From: CANHVK01 sp044232905
Lineage (GTDB): Bacteria > Bacteroidota > Bacteroidia > Flavobacteriales_D > Crocinitomicaceae
Reading direction: 5' to 3'
Length of the DNA stretch: 49,483 nt
Assembly: GCA_044232905.1 (NCBI GenBank)
Contig: JBIIKZ010000011.1
Location: forward strand, 1-49,483
The notes under the pieces are model-generated. The model searched no databases. It was not told the DNA's origin and worked only from the letters and a program-made list of their open reading frames with translations. Below are positions 16,403 to 24,652 of this stretch, in pieces. Each line of letters begins with the position of its first letter. Positions within the stretch are counted from its first letter, which is position 1. The position numbers were made by a program, and so were the translations under genes.

Positions 16403-18463
16403 ATGAAACGTGTGTTAGAAAAAATATGCATCCTATTCGTTTGTTCTTTGTCAATTTTCTCGATTGCACAAAGTTCCAAACCATTGCGAGGGTGTGCTTT
16501 ACCTGGACCGATTTCGACCTGTACGAAAATGGAGTCCAATGGTGATCTAACACTTTCCTGGACTAAACCTTCGGATCCTAACAATATTTTTGTTCGGTAT
16601 GAAGTGTATCGATTAGGTACGAATGGTGCTATTGTTTCTATTCCGACTTTCACAAATAACAATACTACTACTATAAATAGTTTCTTTGCCAATAGTGAGT
16701 TTTATGTAGGAATAGTTTCTTTATGTGGTGGCGCAGAAGTAATAAACTTTGGAGATACGGTTAAAACAATTGATTTAAAATTAAGTAATCAAATGGATGG
16801 GCGCGCTTCTTTGGAATGGTCTACTCCATCGACAAGAAACACTCGTTACTTTCAAGTAGAACGTGAACATCCAAAATTTGGATGGAGTGATCGAGACTCT
16901 GTGAAGCATTCGCTTTACTCCTATAAAGACACAATTGATGTGTGTTCTGCTCTCCTCAATTATCGAATCTCCATAAAACAGGTGGGATGTATTTCCTACT
17001 CCAATAGCATTGGAGATAACTTCAAAGATGTTATTCCTCCAACTATTCCGATAATAAAGTCGATTTCTTACGACACTTTATTAAAAGGGATCACAGTAAA
17101 CTGGTTTAAAAATCCAGCAAGAGATGTTCAAGGATATCTTCTGAAAATTGGCTATGATAATTCTCCACTTTCATTTTTAGATAGTGTAGAAACAAAAAAG
17201 AATATAGAGCCTTTATCCTATAATTTAGTGAATACGCCTTATAATTCAGCGATAACATTTAGTATAGCAGCGTATGACTCCTGCTTATCTTCTAGTCCTC
17301 CAAACAATCAATTATCAGGAAATTCGCAACCACATACTGGCTTCAATTTAAAAAACAGCTACACCATTTGTAATCGCGCGATTTCACTTAATTGGTCCAA
17401 ATATGTTGGTTGGGATGAAATTAAAAACTACAAAATTTACTGTAAAATTGATAATGGTTATTGGAAATTAAGAGATTCAACCCTAAATCAAAGTTATAGT
17501 GACACATTAATTGGATTTAAAAACTATGCATTTATTATCGAAGCAATAAATAACGAAAATGTAAAGGCTTTTTCAAATCCAATTTTTTTATTCGCACAAG
17601 CGCCTAGCCTTCCAAAATTCAACTATACGAAAGTTGCAAAGGTGATGCAAAATGTAATTCAAATTGAACACCTGATCGATAAAGTTGGTGGTGTATCTAA
17701 AATTATTCTAGAACGAAAAAATAAATCAGGTGTTTTTAAAGAAATTGCACGTAAAGATGTCACGAATCCGACACTGTTTTTCACCGATTCTGTCGTAGAA
17801 ACAAATTTCGAAACTTATACGTATCGTACTAGAATTATCGATAGTTGTGGAAATAAAACAACGTATGGAAACGAAGTGACAAGCATGTTACTGAAAATTG
17901 AAAACAAACAAAATGAGAATGAAAATTTAAAAGTAAACCTTTCCTGGTCTCCATATATAGGCTTTAACGGGACTATTCTAAACTATGCTATCTATCGAAA
18001 ATTAAATGGTGTATATGATCCAAATCCTTTGGCGATTTTACCAAATTATCAATTAACCTACCAAGATAATCTTATTAACTTAAGCGATTTTAAAGGGAAT
18101 GTTTGTTACTATATCACAGCAATAGAATCTGAAAATAATTATAAACAACCAGCAATTGCAAATACAAATGAAATTTGTTGCACTTTTGACCCTTTAATTT
18201 TTATTCCAAATGCATTCACGCCAAATGGAAAAAACCCTGTTTTTCTTCCTGTTATTTCTTTATTTGAACCAAAAGATTACAGTTTAACAATTATCAATCG
18301 ATGGGGACAGCCGGTATTTAAAAGTGTAGATTGTAAAATTGGTTGGGACGGAAACTTTGGAAATGAAATGTCGCCAAATGGAAATTATATGTACGTAATT
18401 CGATATTTAGATGGAGATTATAAAGAATTCATCGAACATGGATTTGTAACTTTAATCAATTAA
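16403..18463 (+). CDS. Secreted fibronectin-III-like protein with type IX secretion C-terminal domain
   Basis: A 686-residue exported protein. Residues 1-22 form a signal peptide (hydrophobic CILFVCSLSIFSIA, then QSS). The middle consists of repeated beta-sandwich units with fibronectin-III-like strands (for example LSWTKPSDPNN, LEWSTP, VNWFKNP, LNWSKY, LSWSPYIG), each starting a new domain roughly every 90-100 residues, about five in all. Residues 600-686 form the gliding-motility-associated C-terminal domain: FIPNAFTPNG, INRWG and GWDGNFG. It should cross the outer membrane by the type IX system. It begins 4 bases after the M16 partner gene. Ligand or partner unknown. Confidence 0.9.
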   Translation: MKRVLEKICILFVCSLSIFSIAQSSKPLRGCALPGPISTCTKMESNGDLTLSWTKPSDPNNIFVRYEVYRLGTNGAIVSIPTFTNNNTTTINSFFANSEFYVGIVSLCGGAEVINFGDTVKTIDLKLSNQMDGRASLEWSTPSTRNTRYFQVEREHPKFGWSDRDSVKHSLYSYKDTIDVCSALLNYRISIKQVGCISYSNSIGDNFKDVIPPTIPIIKSISYDTLLKGITVNWFKNPARDVQGYLLKIGYDNSPLSFLDSVETKKNIEPLSYNLVNTPYNSAITFSIAAYDSCLSSSPPNNQLSGNSQPHTGFNLKNSYTICNRAISLNWSKYVGWDEIKNYKIYCKIDNGYWKLRDSTLNQSYSDTLIGFKNYAFIIEAINNENVKAFSNPIFLFAQAPSLPKFNYTKVAKVMQNVIQIEHLIDKVGGVSKIILERKNKSGVFKEIARKDVTNPTLFFTDSVVETNFETYTYRTRIIDSCGNKTTYGNEVTSMLLKIENKQNENENLKVNLSWSPYIGFNGTILNYAIYRKLNGVYDPNPLAILPNYQLTYQDNLINLSDFKGNVCYYITAIESENNYKQPAIANTNEICCTFDPLIFIPNAFTPNGKNPVFLPVISLFEPKDYSLTIINRWGQPVFKSVDCKIGWDGNFGNEMSPNGNYMYVIRYLDGDYKEFIEHGFVTLIN

Positions 18464-18464
18464 A

Positions 18465-18764
18465 ATGAATCAAAAAAAACAATTGTCAATTCTGAAACTT
18501 GTTGCAATCTTAGAAGGTATTAGCTACTTACTATTTGCAATTACGGTACCTTTAAAAAAAATATACCACTACCATTGGCCAAATAAAATTGTTGGTATGA
18601 GCCATGGAATATTATTTATCCTTTACATACTTCTCGTGTATGTTAATTCAAAAACACAAACATGGTCTTGGAAAACAAAGGTATTGTTATATCTTGCTTC
18701 AGTGATACCAGTTGGAACGTTTATAGCGGACAAAAAGATTTTAAAAAATGAGCAAAGAAACTAG
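18465..18764 (+). CDS. DUF3817 family small membrane protein
   Basis: A 99-residue protein with about three hydrophobic helices. The pattern LKLVAILEGISYLLFAITVPLK, a central HGILFILYILLVY helix with the conserved histidine, and a C-terminal VIPVGTFIADKK match the DUF3817 family (YdzA-like), whose function is not known. It starts one base after the cargo gene stop and its last 17 bases overlap the ComB-like gene. Confidence 0.85.
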   Translation: MNQKKQLSILKLVAILEGISYLLFAITVPLKKIYHYHWPNKIVGMSHGILFILYILLVYVNSKTQTWSWKTKVLLYLASVIPVGTFIADKKILKNEQRN

Positions 18765-19473
18765 AAAACGCATTGAAGTTTGCTTCACGCCAGGTGGATA
18801 CGAACATTTTAAAAAGGATTTTAACATTGTAGTTGTAATTGATGTTCTTCGTGCAACATCTGCAATTTGCGCTGCGTTTGAATATGGTGTGAATTCAATT
18901 ATTCCAGTACCAACAATCGAAGAAGCTTGGGAATATAAACAAAAAGGATTTTTAGCCGGGGCAGAACGAAAAGGACAAATTGTAGAAGGATTTGATTTCG
19001 GCAATTCACCATTTAGTTATATGAATCCTGATTTCAAAGGAAAAGATATTGTTTTAACAACAACCAATGGAACACGGTCTCTCGATGTAGCAAAAGATGC
19101 TGAAATTGTTTTAGTTGCCTCATTTTTAAATTTAGATGCAATTTGTAATTGGATCATAAAACAAAATAAAGATGTTGTTTGTTTATGTTCCGGATGGCAA
19201 GATAATTTCAATCTAGAAGATACCATTTGCGCTGGAGCGATAGCAGAAAAATTAATAAAAACTGGAAATTATTACTCAACAGAAGACTCTTCCATCGCTG
19301 CTAAATATTTATTCCAATCTGCAAAAAAAAACCACCTAGGATTTATAAAATCGAGTTCACATCGAAGAAGACTGAAAAATTTAAACCTAAATAAAGATGT
19401 TCATTACTGCCTGACTCCAAATCAAACGTCTGTAATTCCAATACTGAAAGATGGCAAATTGGTCAAACTCTAA
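18748..19473 (+). CDS. comB: 2-phosphosulfolactate phosphatase family protein (ComB-like)
   Basis: A 241-residue protein of the ComB family. It shows the family core VVVIDVLRATSAI (catalytic-site aspartate at 32), GAERKG, GFDFGNSP, the LTTTNGTR motif and the GWQDNFNLEDTICAGAIAEKL segment. ComB hydrolyses 2-phosphosulfolactate to sulfolactate, a step in coenzyme M synthesis of methanogens, but homologues are common in bacteria that make no coenzyme M; in some, sulfolactate or other sulfonates are products. No ComA, ComC or other sulfonate gene is nearby, so the substrate here is unproven. It overlaps the DUF3817 gene by 17 bases and the following gene by 23, so expression is closely coupled. 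Confidence 0.85.
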   Translation: MSKETRKRIEVCFTPGGYEHFKKDFNIVVVIDVLRATSAICAAFEYGVNSIIPVPTIEEAWEYKQKGFLAGAERKGQIVEGFDFGNSPFSYMNPDFKGKDIVLTTTNGTRSLDVAKDAEIVLVASFLNLDAICNWIIKQNKDVVCLCSGWQDNFNLEDTICAGAIAEKLIKTGNYYSTEDSSIAAKYLFQSAKKNHLGFIKSSSHRRRLKNLNLNKDVHYCLTPNQTSVIPILKDGKLVKL

Positions 19474-20434
19474 ATATGTTTTAGTTGCACTAATAGTATC
19501 CTTCACTAGTGGATTGATAAGCATATCTTTACCCTGGGGATTTTATGGTCATAAAAAAATCAATCGACTAGCAGTATTTACTTTGCCTCCGAGTATATTT
19601 CCGTTCTATAAAGAAAATTTAAATTACATTACAGAACATGCCGTTGATCCTGACAAACGAAGGTATATCGTCCCAACGGAAGGTCCTTGTCATTTTATTG
19701 ATTTAGACCACTACCAAAATCCTTTCGATAGTATTCCGCATAAGTGGAAAAAAGCAGTAGAAAAATTTTCGGAAGATAGCTTACGTAAACACGGAATAGT
19801 GCCTTGGCACATTTACAGCACAAAATTAAACTTACAAAAAGCATTCGAAGAAAAAAATCTAGACAAAATATTAAAATATTCTGCAGATATAGGTCATTAT
19901 ATCGGTGATGCCCATGTTCCGCTGCATACAACACATAATTATAATGGACAATTAACCAATCAAAAAGGGATACATGGATTATGGGAAAGTAGGTTAGTAG
20001 AATTATTTTCAGAAGAATACAATTACTTTGTAGGTAAAGCATCCTATATTTCTAACATCCATAAGGAAACTTGGAAGATCCTAAAAGAATCTCATCTAGC
20101 GCTTGATTCTGTTTTTAAATTTGAAGCTGAAATTAGTGCTGAAAATTTAGTTCCTAAATATAGTTTCGAACAACGAGGAACAACAACTTTAAAAGTCTAT
20201 TCTCGCGAGTTTTCACAATCGTATCATAAGCGATTAAATAAAATGGTTGAACGAAGATTAACTGCTGCGATTCACATGACAGGAAGTATTTGGTATACTG
20301 CCTGGGTAGATGCTGGTCAACCAGACTTAAGTAGCTTAATTAACCATAAACCTTCTAAAAAGTTTTTACAAGAAATGGAAAAATTAGAAAAGAAACATAC
20401 TACGAATCATCTCTCTGGAAGAGATTGTGATTAA
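19451..20434 (+). CDS. Zinc-dependent phospholipase C / S1-P1 nuclease-like protein
   Basis: A 327-residue protein with an N-terminal hydrophobic segment (residues 9-26) acting as signal peptide or anchor. After it comes W29-G-F-Y-G-H34. In this fold the N-terminal Trp and nearby His bind the zinc cluster. Further candidate ligands are in order: H87 (DLDHY), H120, H149 and D153 (IGHYIGDAH), H159, H162, and H175 with E179 (HGLWES). This matches the zinc-dependent phospholipase C family, related to S1/P1 nuclease. It should hydrolyse phosphoester bonds of lipids or nucleic acid outside the cytoplasm; which cannot be told. The ATG at 19451 lies inside comB. Last gene of the operon. Confidence 0.8.
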   Translation: MANWSNSKYVLVALIVSFTSGLISISLPWGFYGHKKINRLAVFTLPPSIFPFYKENLNYITEHAVDPDKRRYIVPTEGPCHFIDLDHYQNPFDSIPHKWKKAVEKFSEDSLRKHGIVPWHIYSTKLNLQKAFEEKNLDKILKYSADIGHYIGDAHVPLHTTHNYNGQLTNQKGIHGLWESRLVELFSEEYNYFVGKASYISNIHKETWKILKESHLALDSVFKFEAEISAENLVPKYSFEQRGTTTLKVYSREFSQSYHKRLNKMVERRLTAAIHMTGSIWYTAWVDAGQPDLSSLINHKPSKKFLQEMEKLEKKHTTNHLSGRDCD

Positions 20435-20441
20435 TAAAAAA

Positions 20442-20464
20442 AGGCTGATTCAATGAATCAGCCT
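20442..20464 (-). terminator. Terminator of the OmpA/TPR lipoprotein gene (possibly bidirectional)
   Basis: Near-perfect palindrome AGGCTGATTCA / TGAATCAGCCT. On the minus strand it is followed by eight T, so it terminates the lipoprotein gene ending at 20485. Facing plus-strand transcripts from 20434 meet the same stem but with a weak U-tract. Confidence 0.8.
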
Positions 20465-20484
20465 CTAATCTATTAAAAATTAAT

Positions 20485-22182
20485 TTACTTTGAGATTGCA
20501 ACAAAATTTTCATTTACTGCAAACTTCAAAAACTCACGATCTCTAATCATTTTCGCTTTGAAAGAAGCGTCTTTTGCGATAGAAGCTTGTAAAGCTTTAA
20601 CACATTCGTCTACTTTATCTTGGTGTGCAAATGCAATAGCTTTCAAATAATAACCTTGTGCAGAAGAAACATCTGAAGAAGCATTGATCGTTGTAATAGC
20701 AGCTTCAAAATCCTTATTTAACACTTGTGCTAAAGCTTTGTTAAAGGTCTTACTATCCCCAAAACTAGAAATTGCAGACGAATAATTTCCTTGAACAATA
20801 CTAATAATTCCTTTATTATAATTTCCTTCAGCTCCAGCACCACTCGATTTTTCTAATAATTCTTTTGCCTTTTTCAAATCACCCTTAGCTCCAGCAAGAG
20901 CTGCCAAGTTATTTTTAGTTATTCCACTTTCTTGAATCGAATTAGATTTTTCAAATTTTGATTCCGCTTCCGCTAATTTACCCTGAGTAAAATATAAAAC
21001 ACCTTCATTATTAAAAGCTCTACTATCTGATGGATACAACTTTTCGCAAGCAGTATAAATCAATGCTTTTTCCGCTAAATTGGATTGTAATGAAGCGGCA
21101 TACAAAAGTTCTTCAACACCTAATTTCTCAGGATTTGTTTTTGCTATTACTAAATAAGTTTCATCGGAATGTCCTGTTGTTTCATAGGTTACTTTAATTT
21201 CAGCACGACGTAACTTTGGAAAGATTGTTTTATCTAAAAAAGTAAAGGTTTTAGCCATGTTGCGCATTTCCGTTTCTCGTTGAATAGGATCTTTATACAT
21301 TTCTAAAACACGGATAACCAATTGTTTTTCATCTTGATCCATTGCAGACTTTTCTAACTCTACTTTGAATCCATCAAAATCTTCTCCACGACCAAACAAG
21401 GAGTATATTTCCTTATTAGCAGCTTCATTTTTAGCGTTATTAGCAAGTAAAAGCGTAGTTGTTTTACCCGTATTTGCTCTATCTGAAGATAAGGTGTTAT
21501 TTTTATTTTCTTCCCCCTCAGGAGATGCATACCCTACAATTTGAATGGATTTAATTTTAATTTTAGGATTATTTTGTGCTTCAACAAGCCATTTTTCAAA
21601 AGATTTCAATGATTCTTTATCTAATTCTCCTGCTTGTAAATCCGATTTTCCTTTTAAAAAATTGATTTGTGCAGTGTAAACTTCTTCCCGAACATTTACA
21701 TGCTTATCTTGCTCGATTGCAACTTTAAAATCTTTGTTTACTAGGTATGGAGTAATAATTGTACCATCCGCTATTTTCTTTGTTGGAGTCATCATTTTTT
21801 CAACTCCACCTTTCATTACGCGACCTGAAACTGTTAATTCTGCATTTTCCATGTCCGGTTTGTAAGCAATTACATCTTCGTAAATTACTACACCACCAGG
21901 CTTGTATAAAATTGTAGTACCATTACCAGTAGATTTTTCACCCATAATTAATACAGAGTTCAATGCATTATTACCCAACATTGGTGTAATTTCAATAGAT
22001 GCTTTCTTATTTAATCCTTTTTGAGGAAAAGTCACATCTACTTTTACACGAACACTATCACCATGTACCTCTAAAGGACTAGGAGTAACAGTATAATTAA
22101 CATCTTTTATCAAGCTACAGCTTGCAACTAGTGAACTAGCAATCGTAAACATTGCTATACTTTTGATACTAGGATTTTTCAT
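20485..22182 (-). CDS. Lipoprotein with OmpA-like domain and C-terminal TPR repeats
   Basis: A 565-residue predicted lipoprotein. The signal peptide ends in lipobox LVASC with the lipidated cysteine at C22. Residues about 30-160 are beta-rich. Residues about 168-330 resemble an OmpA-like peptidoglycan-binding region: strand INFLKGKSDL, then IQIVGYASPEGEENKNNTLSSDRA, where DR matches the conserved OmpA Asp-Arg signature, though long insertions follow. From about 355 on come tetratricopeptide-like helices (for example AFNNEGVLYFTQGKLAEAESKF). It is probably an envelope scaffold anchored to a membrane and to peptidoglycan. I start at ATG 22182; a TTG two codons upstream is also possible. It follows folK by 79 bases on the same strand. 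Confidence 0.78.
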   Translation of the reverse strand: MKNPSIKSIAMFTIASSLVASCSLIKDVNYTVTPSPLEVHGDSVRVKVDVTFPQKGLNKKASIEITPMLGNNALNSVLIMGEKSTGNGTTILYKPGGVVIYEDVIAYKPDMENAELTVSGRVMKGGVEKMMTPTKKIADGTIITPYLVNKDFKVAIEQDKHVNVREEVYTAQINFLKGKSDLQAGELDKESLKSFEKWLVEAQNNPKIKIKSIQIVGYASPEGEENKNNTLSSDRANTGKTTTLLLANNAKNEAANKEIYSLFGRGEDFDGFKVELEKSAMDQDEKQLVIRVLEMYKDPIQRETEMRNMAKTFTFLDKTIFPKLRRAEIKVTYETTGHSDETYLVIAKTNPEKLGVEELLYAASLQSNLAEKALIYTACEKLYPSDSRAFNNEGVLYFTQGKLAEAESKFEKSNSIQESGITKNNLAALAGAKGDLKKAKELLEKSSGAGAEGNYNKGIISIVQGNYSSAISSFGDSKTFNKALAQVLNKDFEAAITTINASSDVSSAQGYYLKAIAFAHQDKVDECVKALQASIAKDASFKAKMIRDREFLKFAVNENFVAISK

Positions 22183-22261
22183 ACTCAATTTATGAATCTT
22201 AATTTACTTATTTACAAACTATTAATTATTAATCGTCAAGTTAACAATCAATAATAACTGA

Positions 22262-22753
22262 CTAATTTAGTATTTTTTTTAATAATGAAGCGTCTGAACA
22301 CATATTTAATAGTTCTTTCATTGATTTGTGCGTACTAATATCCTTAAAATTTGGCGCAATTTCAACCATAGGTTCAAGTACAAAACGACGAGTATAAATC
22401 CGTGGATGTGGTATTTCTAAATCGTTCATAGTAATTATTTTATCTCCATAATACAAAATATCCAAATCAATTAATCGATCGGTGTAGAATGTGCTGGTTT
22501 TTTCTTTACGTCCTAGGTCACGCTCAATCTTTTTTAAACCAGCTAATAGTAGCTCTGCAGAAAATTTAGTGCGTATTTCTAACACACCATTCACAAACAT
22601 TTCTGATGATTCAAACCCCCAAGGCTCTGATTCATAGAGTGAAGACTGACGCACTATATAGCCTAATTCATTATTAATCAAATTAGTAGCAAGTTTGATA
22701 TTTGCTAATTTATCCCCTAAATTCGACCCAAAACCAATAAAAACTTGCACCAT
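22262..22753 (-). CDS. folK: 2-Amino-4-hydroxy-6-hydroxymethyldihydropteridine pyrophosphokinase (FolK)
   Basis: A 163-residue enzyme that transfers pyrophosphate from ATP to the pterin alcohol in folate synthesis. All family signatures are present: VFIGFGSNLGDK at the N-terminus, SSLYESEPWG, RDLGRKEK, the metal-binding DRLIDLDILYYGD with two aspartates, and IPHPRIYTRRFVLEPM. The length is normal for a stand-alone FolK. It is divergent from sppA across 91 bases; no exact TAnnTTTG was found for it in that gap. Start ATG at 22753. Confidence 0.95.
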   Translation of the reverse strand: MVQVFIGFGSNLGDKLANIKLATNLINNELGYIVRQSSLYESEPWGFESSEMFVNGVLEIRTKFSAELLLAGLKKIERDLGRKEKTSTFYTDRLIDLDILYYGDKIITMNDLEIPHPRIYTRRFVLEPMVEIAPNFKDISTHKSMKELLNMCSDASLLKKILN

Positions 22754-22820
22754 ATACTAGCTATTTATCAAATGATACGTTCTTTATAAAACTGGGTTAC
22801 ACAATTTCAAAATCGTTATG

Positions 22821-22828
22821 TACATTTG
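22821..22828 (+). promoter_or_regulatory. -7 promoter box of sppA-murB-truA
   Basis: TACATTTG exactly matches TAnnTTTG and ends 16 bases before the ATG at 22845. It lies inside the reading frame that would begin at the upstream ATG 22818, which therefore is not the start. Confidence 0.65.
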
Positions 22829-22844
22829 CTCTAAATTAAGGTTT

Positions 22845-24644
22845 ATGATAGAAAAAAGATTTTCTTTTTGGAAGATATTTTGGCCAACTTTCACCGCGAT
22901 AATTGTCGTTTCTGCAATTTACGCGTTGATTTTCTTTGGAGTAATTGGAGCGATACTGGCAGGAGTATCTAACGAAGAAGGAGATGAAAATTCATCTAAA
23001 ACAATTCTGCACATGACTTTAGATGGAGTTATTTCAGAAAACAGTTCCTCGAAACTAAATGCCTCCACTTTTTCAATTGAGAAAAAAATTGGATTAAGCG
23101 ACATTTTATTTGGACTTGAAAAAGCGAAATCAGATCCAAATATAAAAGGACTTTATATAGAATTAAAAGGGATAAATTGCGGTATTTCTACTGCTCGAGA
23201 AATTCGAAGAGCAATTGCTGACTTTCAAAAATCCGGAAAATTCGTTATCGCCTATACCAGCGGTGAAATGATATCACAAAAACAACTCTACCTAACTTCT
23301 GTTGTGAAAGAAAATTACGGTTTTCCTGGTACTATGGTAGAATTTTTAGGACTGGGAACCGAACCGATGTTCTTCAAAAACACTTTGGACTTACTAGGTG
23401 TAGAAATGCAAGTAATTCGTGGTCGTAGCAATGATTTCAAAAGTGCTGTTGAACCATTTTTATACACCAAAATGTCTGATTCCAGCAGATTACAAACTAC
23501 CTTATTATTAAAAAATATTTGGAAAGAAATTCGTTGCGAAATTGCAAACGATATTCATACAGACACTGCTACATTATCTAAAATTGCAAATAAGGCACTC
23601 GTATCATCTGTGAAAGAAGCAGTGAAATTTCGATTCTTCAAAGCAAGCAAATATAAAGATGAAATTTTAAAAATTTTAACCCGAAAAGTCAATGTTGAAA
23701 CATCCGACGATTTAGATTTGTTAGCATTTGAAAAATACGCACATAAAAACTTTTACAACCAACAGATTAGCAACAATCTATCCAGACCTAACATAGCCGT
23801 TATCTTAGCGGAAGGAGAAATAAGTGTAGATGGAGATGAATTAACGTCCGACAATGTTGCTAACTATATCCGGGAAGCGCGACTAGACAATAATATTAAA
23901 ACGATTGTTTTACGCGTAAACAGTCCTGGAGGTAGCGCACTAGCGAGTGATATTATCTGGAGAGAAGTTGTTTTGGCAAATAAATCCAAAAAAGTGATTG
24001 TATCGATGGGGGATGTAGCTGCTTCTGGCGGGTATTATATTGCAACAGCTTCTTCCAAAATCTTTGCAGAACCAACAACAATTACAGGTTCTATTGGTGT
24101 TTTTGGAATCATTCCGTATACAGGTAAATTCTTTCAAGATAAATTAGGAATAACGTTTGATAAAATAACAACCAACAAGCATGCTTCTTTATCCTTAAAT
24201 CATAAATTATCTTCTGAAGAACTAATGCTTATCCAAAAACAAGTAGATAAGATATACACGGATTTCATTCGTAAAGTTTCGGATGGAAGAAAAATGAATC
24301 CCGATCTTGTTCATCGTTATGCACGTGGACGAGTTTGGACGGGAATTGATGCGAAAAAAATTGGGTTAGTAGATGAATTAGGAGGATTAAATGATGCTAT
24401 CGCATATGCAGCAAAACAAGCAAAAATAAAGAAGGTTATACCACGTTATTGGCCGGAAAAAAAATTAGAACCCCTCGAAGAAATTTTAAATCAATTAGAA
24501 GATTTAAAAGAAAATAAAACTGCTACAAATACGGTGACTACAAAAATCCCTGCAAGTATTCAAAAATATTACACTGAATTACTAAAATTAGAAAATATGC
24601 AAGGAATTCAGATGCGTATGCCGTTTAATTTAGAAATACATTAA
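22845..24644 (+). CDS. sppA: Signal peptide peptidase SppA, 67K type
   Basis: A 599-residue inner-membrane serine peptidase that degrades leftover signal peptides. One N-terminal membrane helix is at about 12-35. Two ClpP-fold halves follow: the N-terminal half supplies the general base K199 (DFKSAVEPF) and the C-terminal half the nucleophile S394 (GDVAASGGYY). Their spacing of 195 residues is close to the K209/S409 pair of E. coli SppA. VNSPGGSALAS, ITGSIGV, and GRVWTG with KIGLVDELGG complete the signature. An ATG at 22818 would add nine residues, but the promoter box overlaps that stretch. murB follows after 8 bases, so sppA-murB-truA form an operon. Confidence 0.95.
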   Translation: MIEKRFSFWKIFWPTFTAIIVVSAIYALIFFGVIGAILAGVSNEEGDENSSKTILHMTLDGVISENSSSKLNASTFSIEKKIGLSDILFGLEKAKSDPNIKGLYIELKGINCGISTAREIRRAIADFQKSGKFVIAYTSGEMISQKQLYLTSVVKENYGFPGTMVEFLGLGTEPMFFKNTLDLLGVEMQVIRGRSNDFKSAVEPFLYTKMSDSSRLQTTLLLKNIWKEIRCEIANDIHTDTATLSKIANKALVSSVKEAVKFRFFKASKYKDEILKILTRKVNVETSDDLDLLAFEKYAHKNFYNQQISNNLSRPNIAVILAEGEISVDGDELTSDNVANYIREARLDNNIKTIVLRVNSPGGSALASDIIWREVVLANKSKKVIVSMGDVAASGGYYIATASSKIFAEPTTITGSIGVFGIIPYTGKFFQDKLGITFDKITTNKHASLSLNHKLSSEELMLIQKQVDKIYTDFIRKVSDGRKMNPDLVHRYARGRVWTGIDAKKIGLVDELGGLNDAIAYAAKQAKIKKVIPRYWPEKKLEPLEEILNQLEDLKENKTATNTVTTKIPASIQKYYTELLKLENMQGIQMRMPFNLEIH

Positions 24645-24652
24645 AAAAAACG

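Noticed and set aside
12940..18463. M16 pair as processing peptidase for the neighbouring type IX cargo protein
   Set aside because: Attractive by position, but both peptidases lack signal peptides while the cargo is exported. Type IX C-terminal signals are known to be removed by the PorU sortase in the periplasm or at the surface, not in the cytoplasm.
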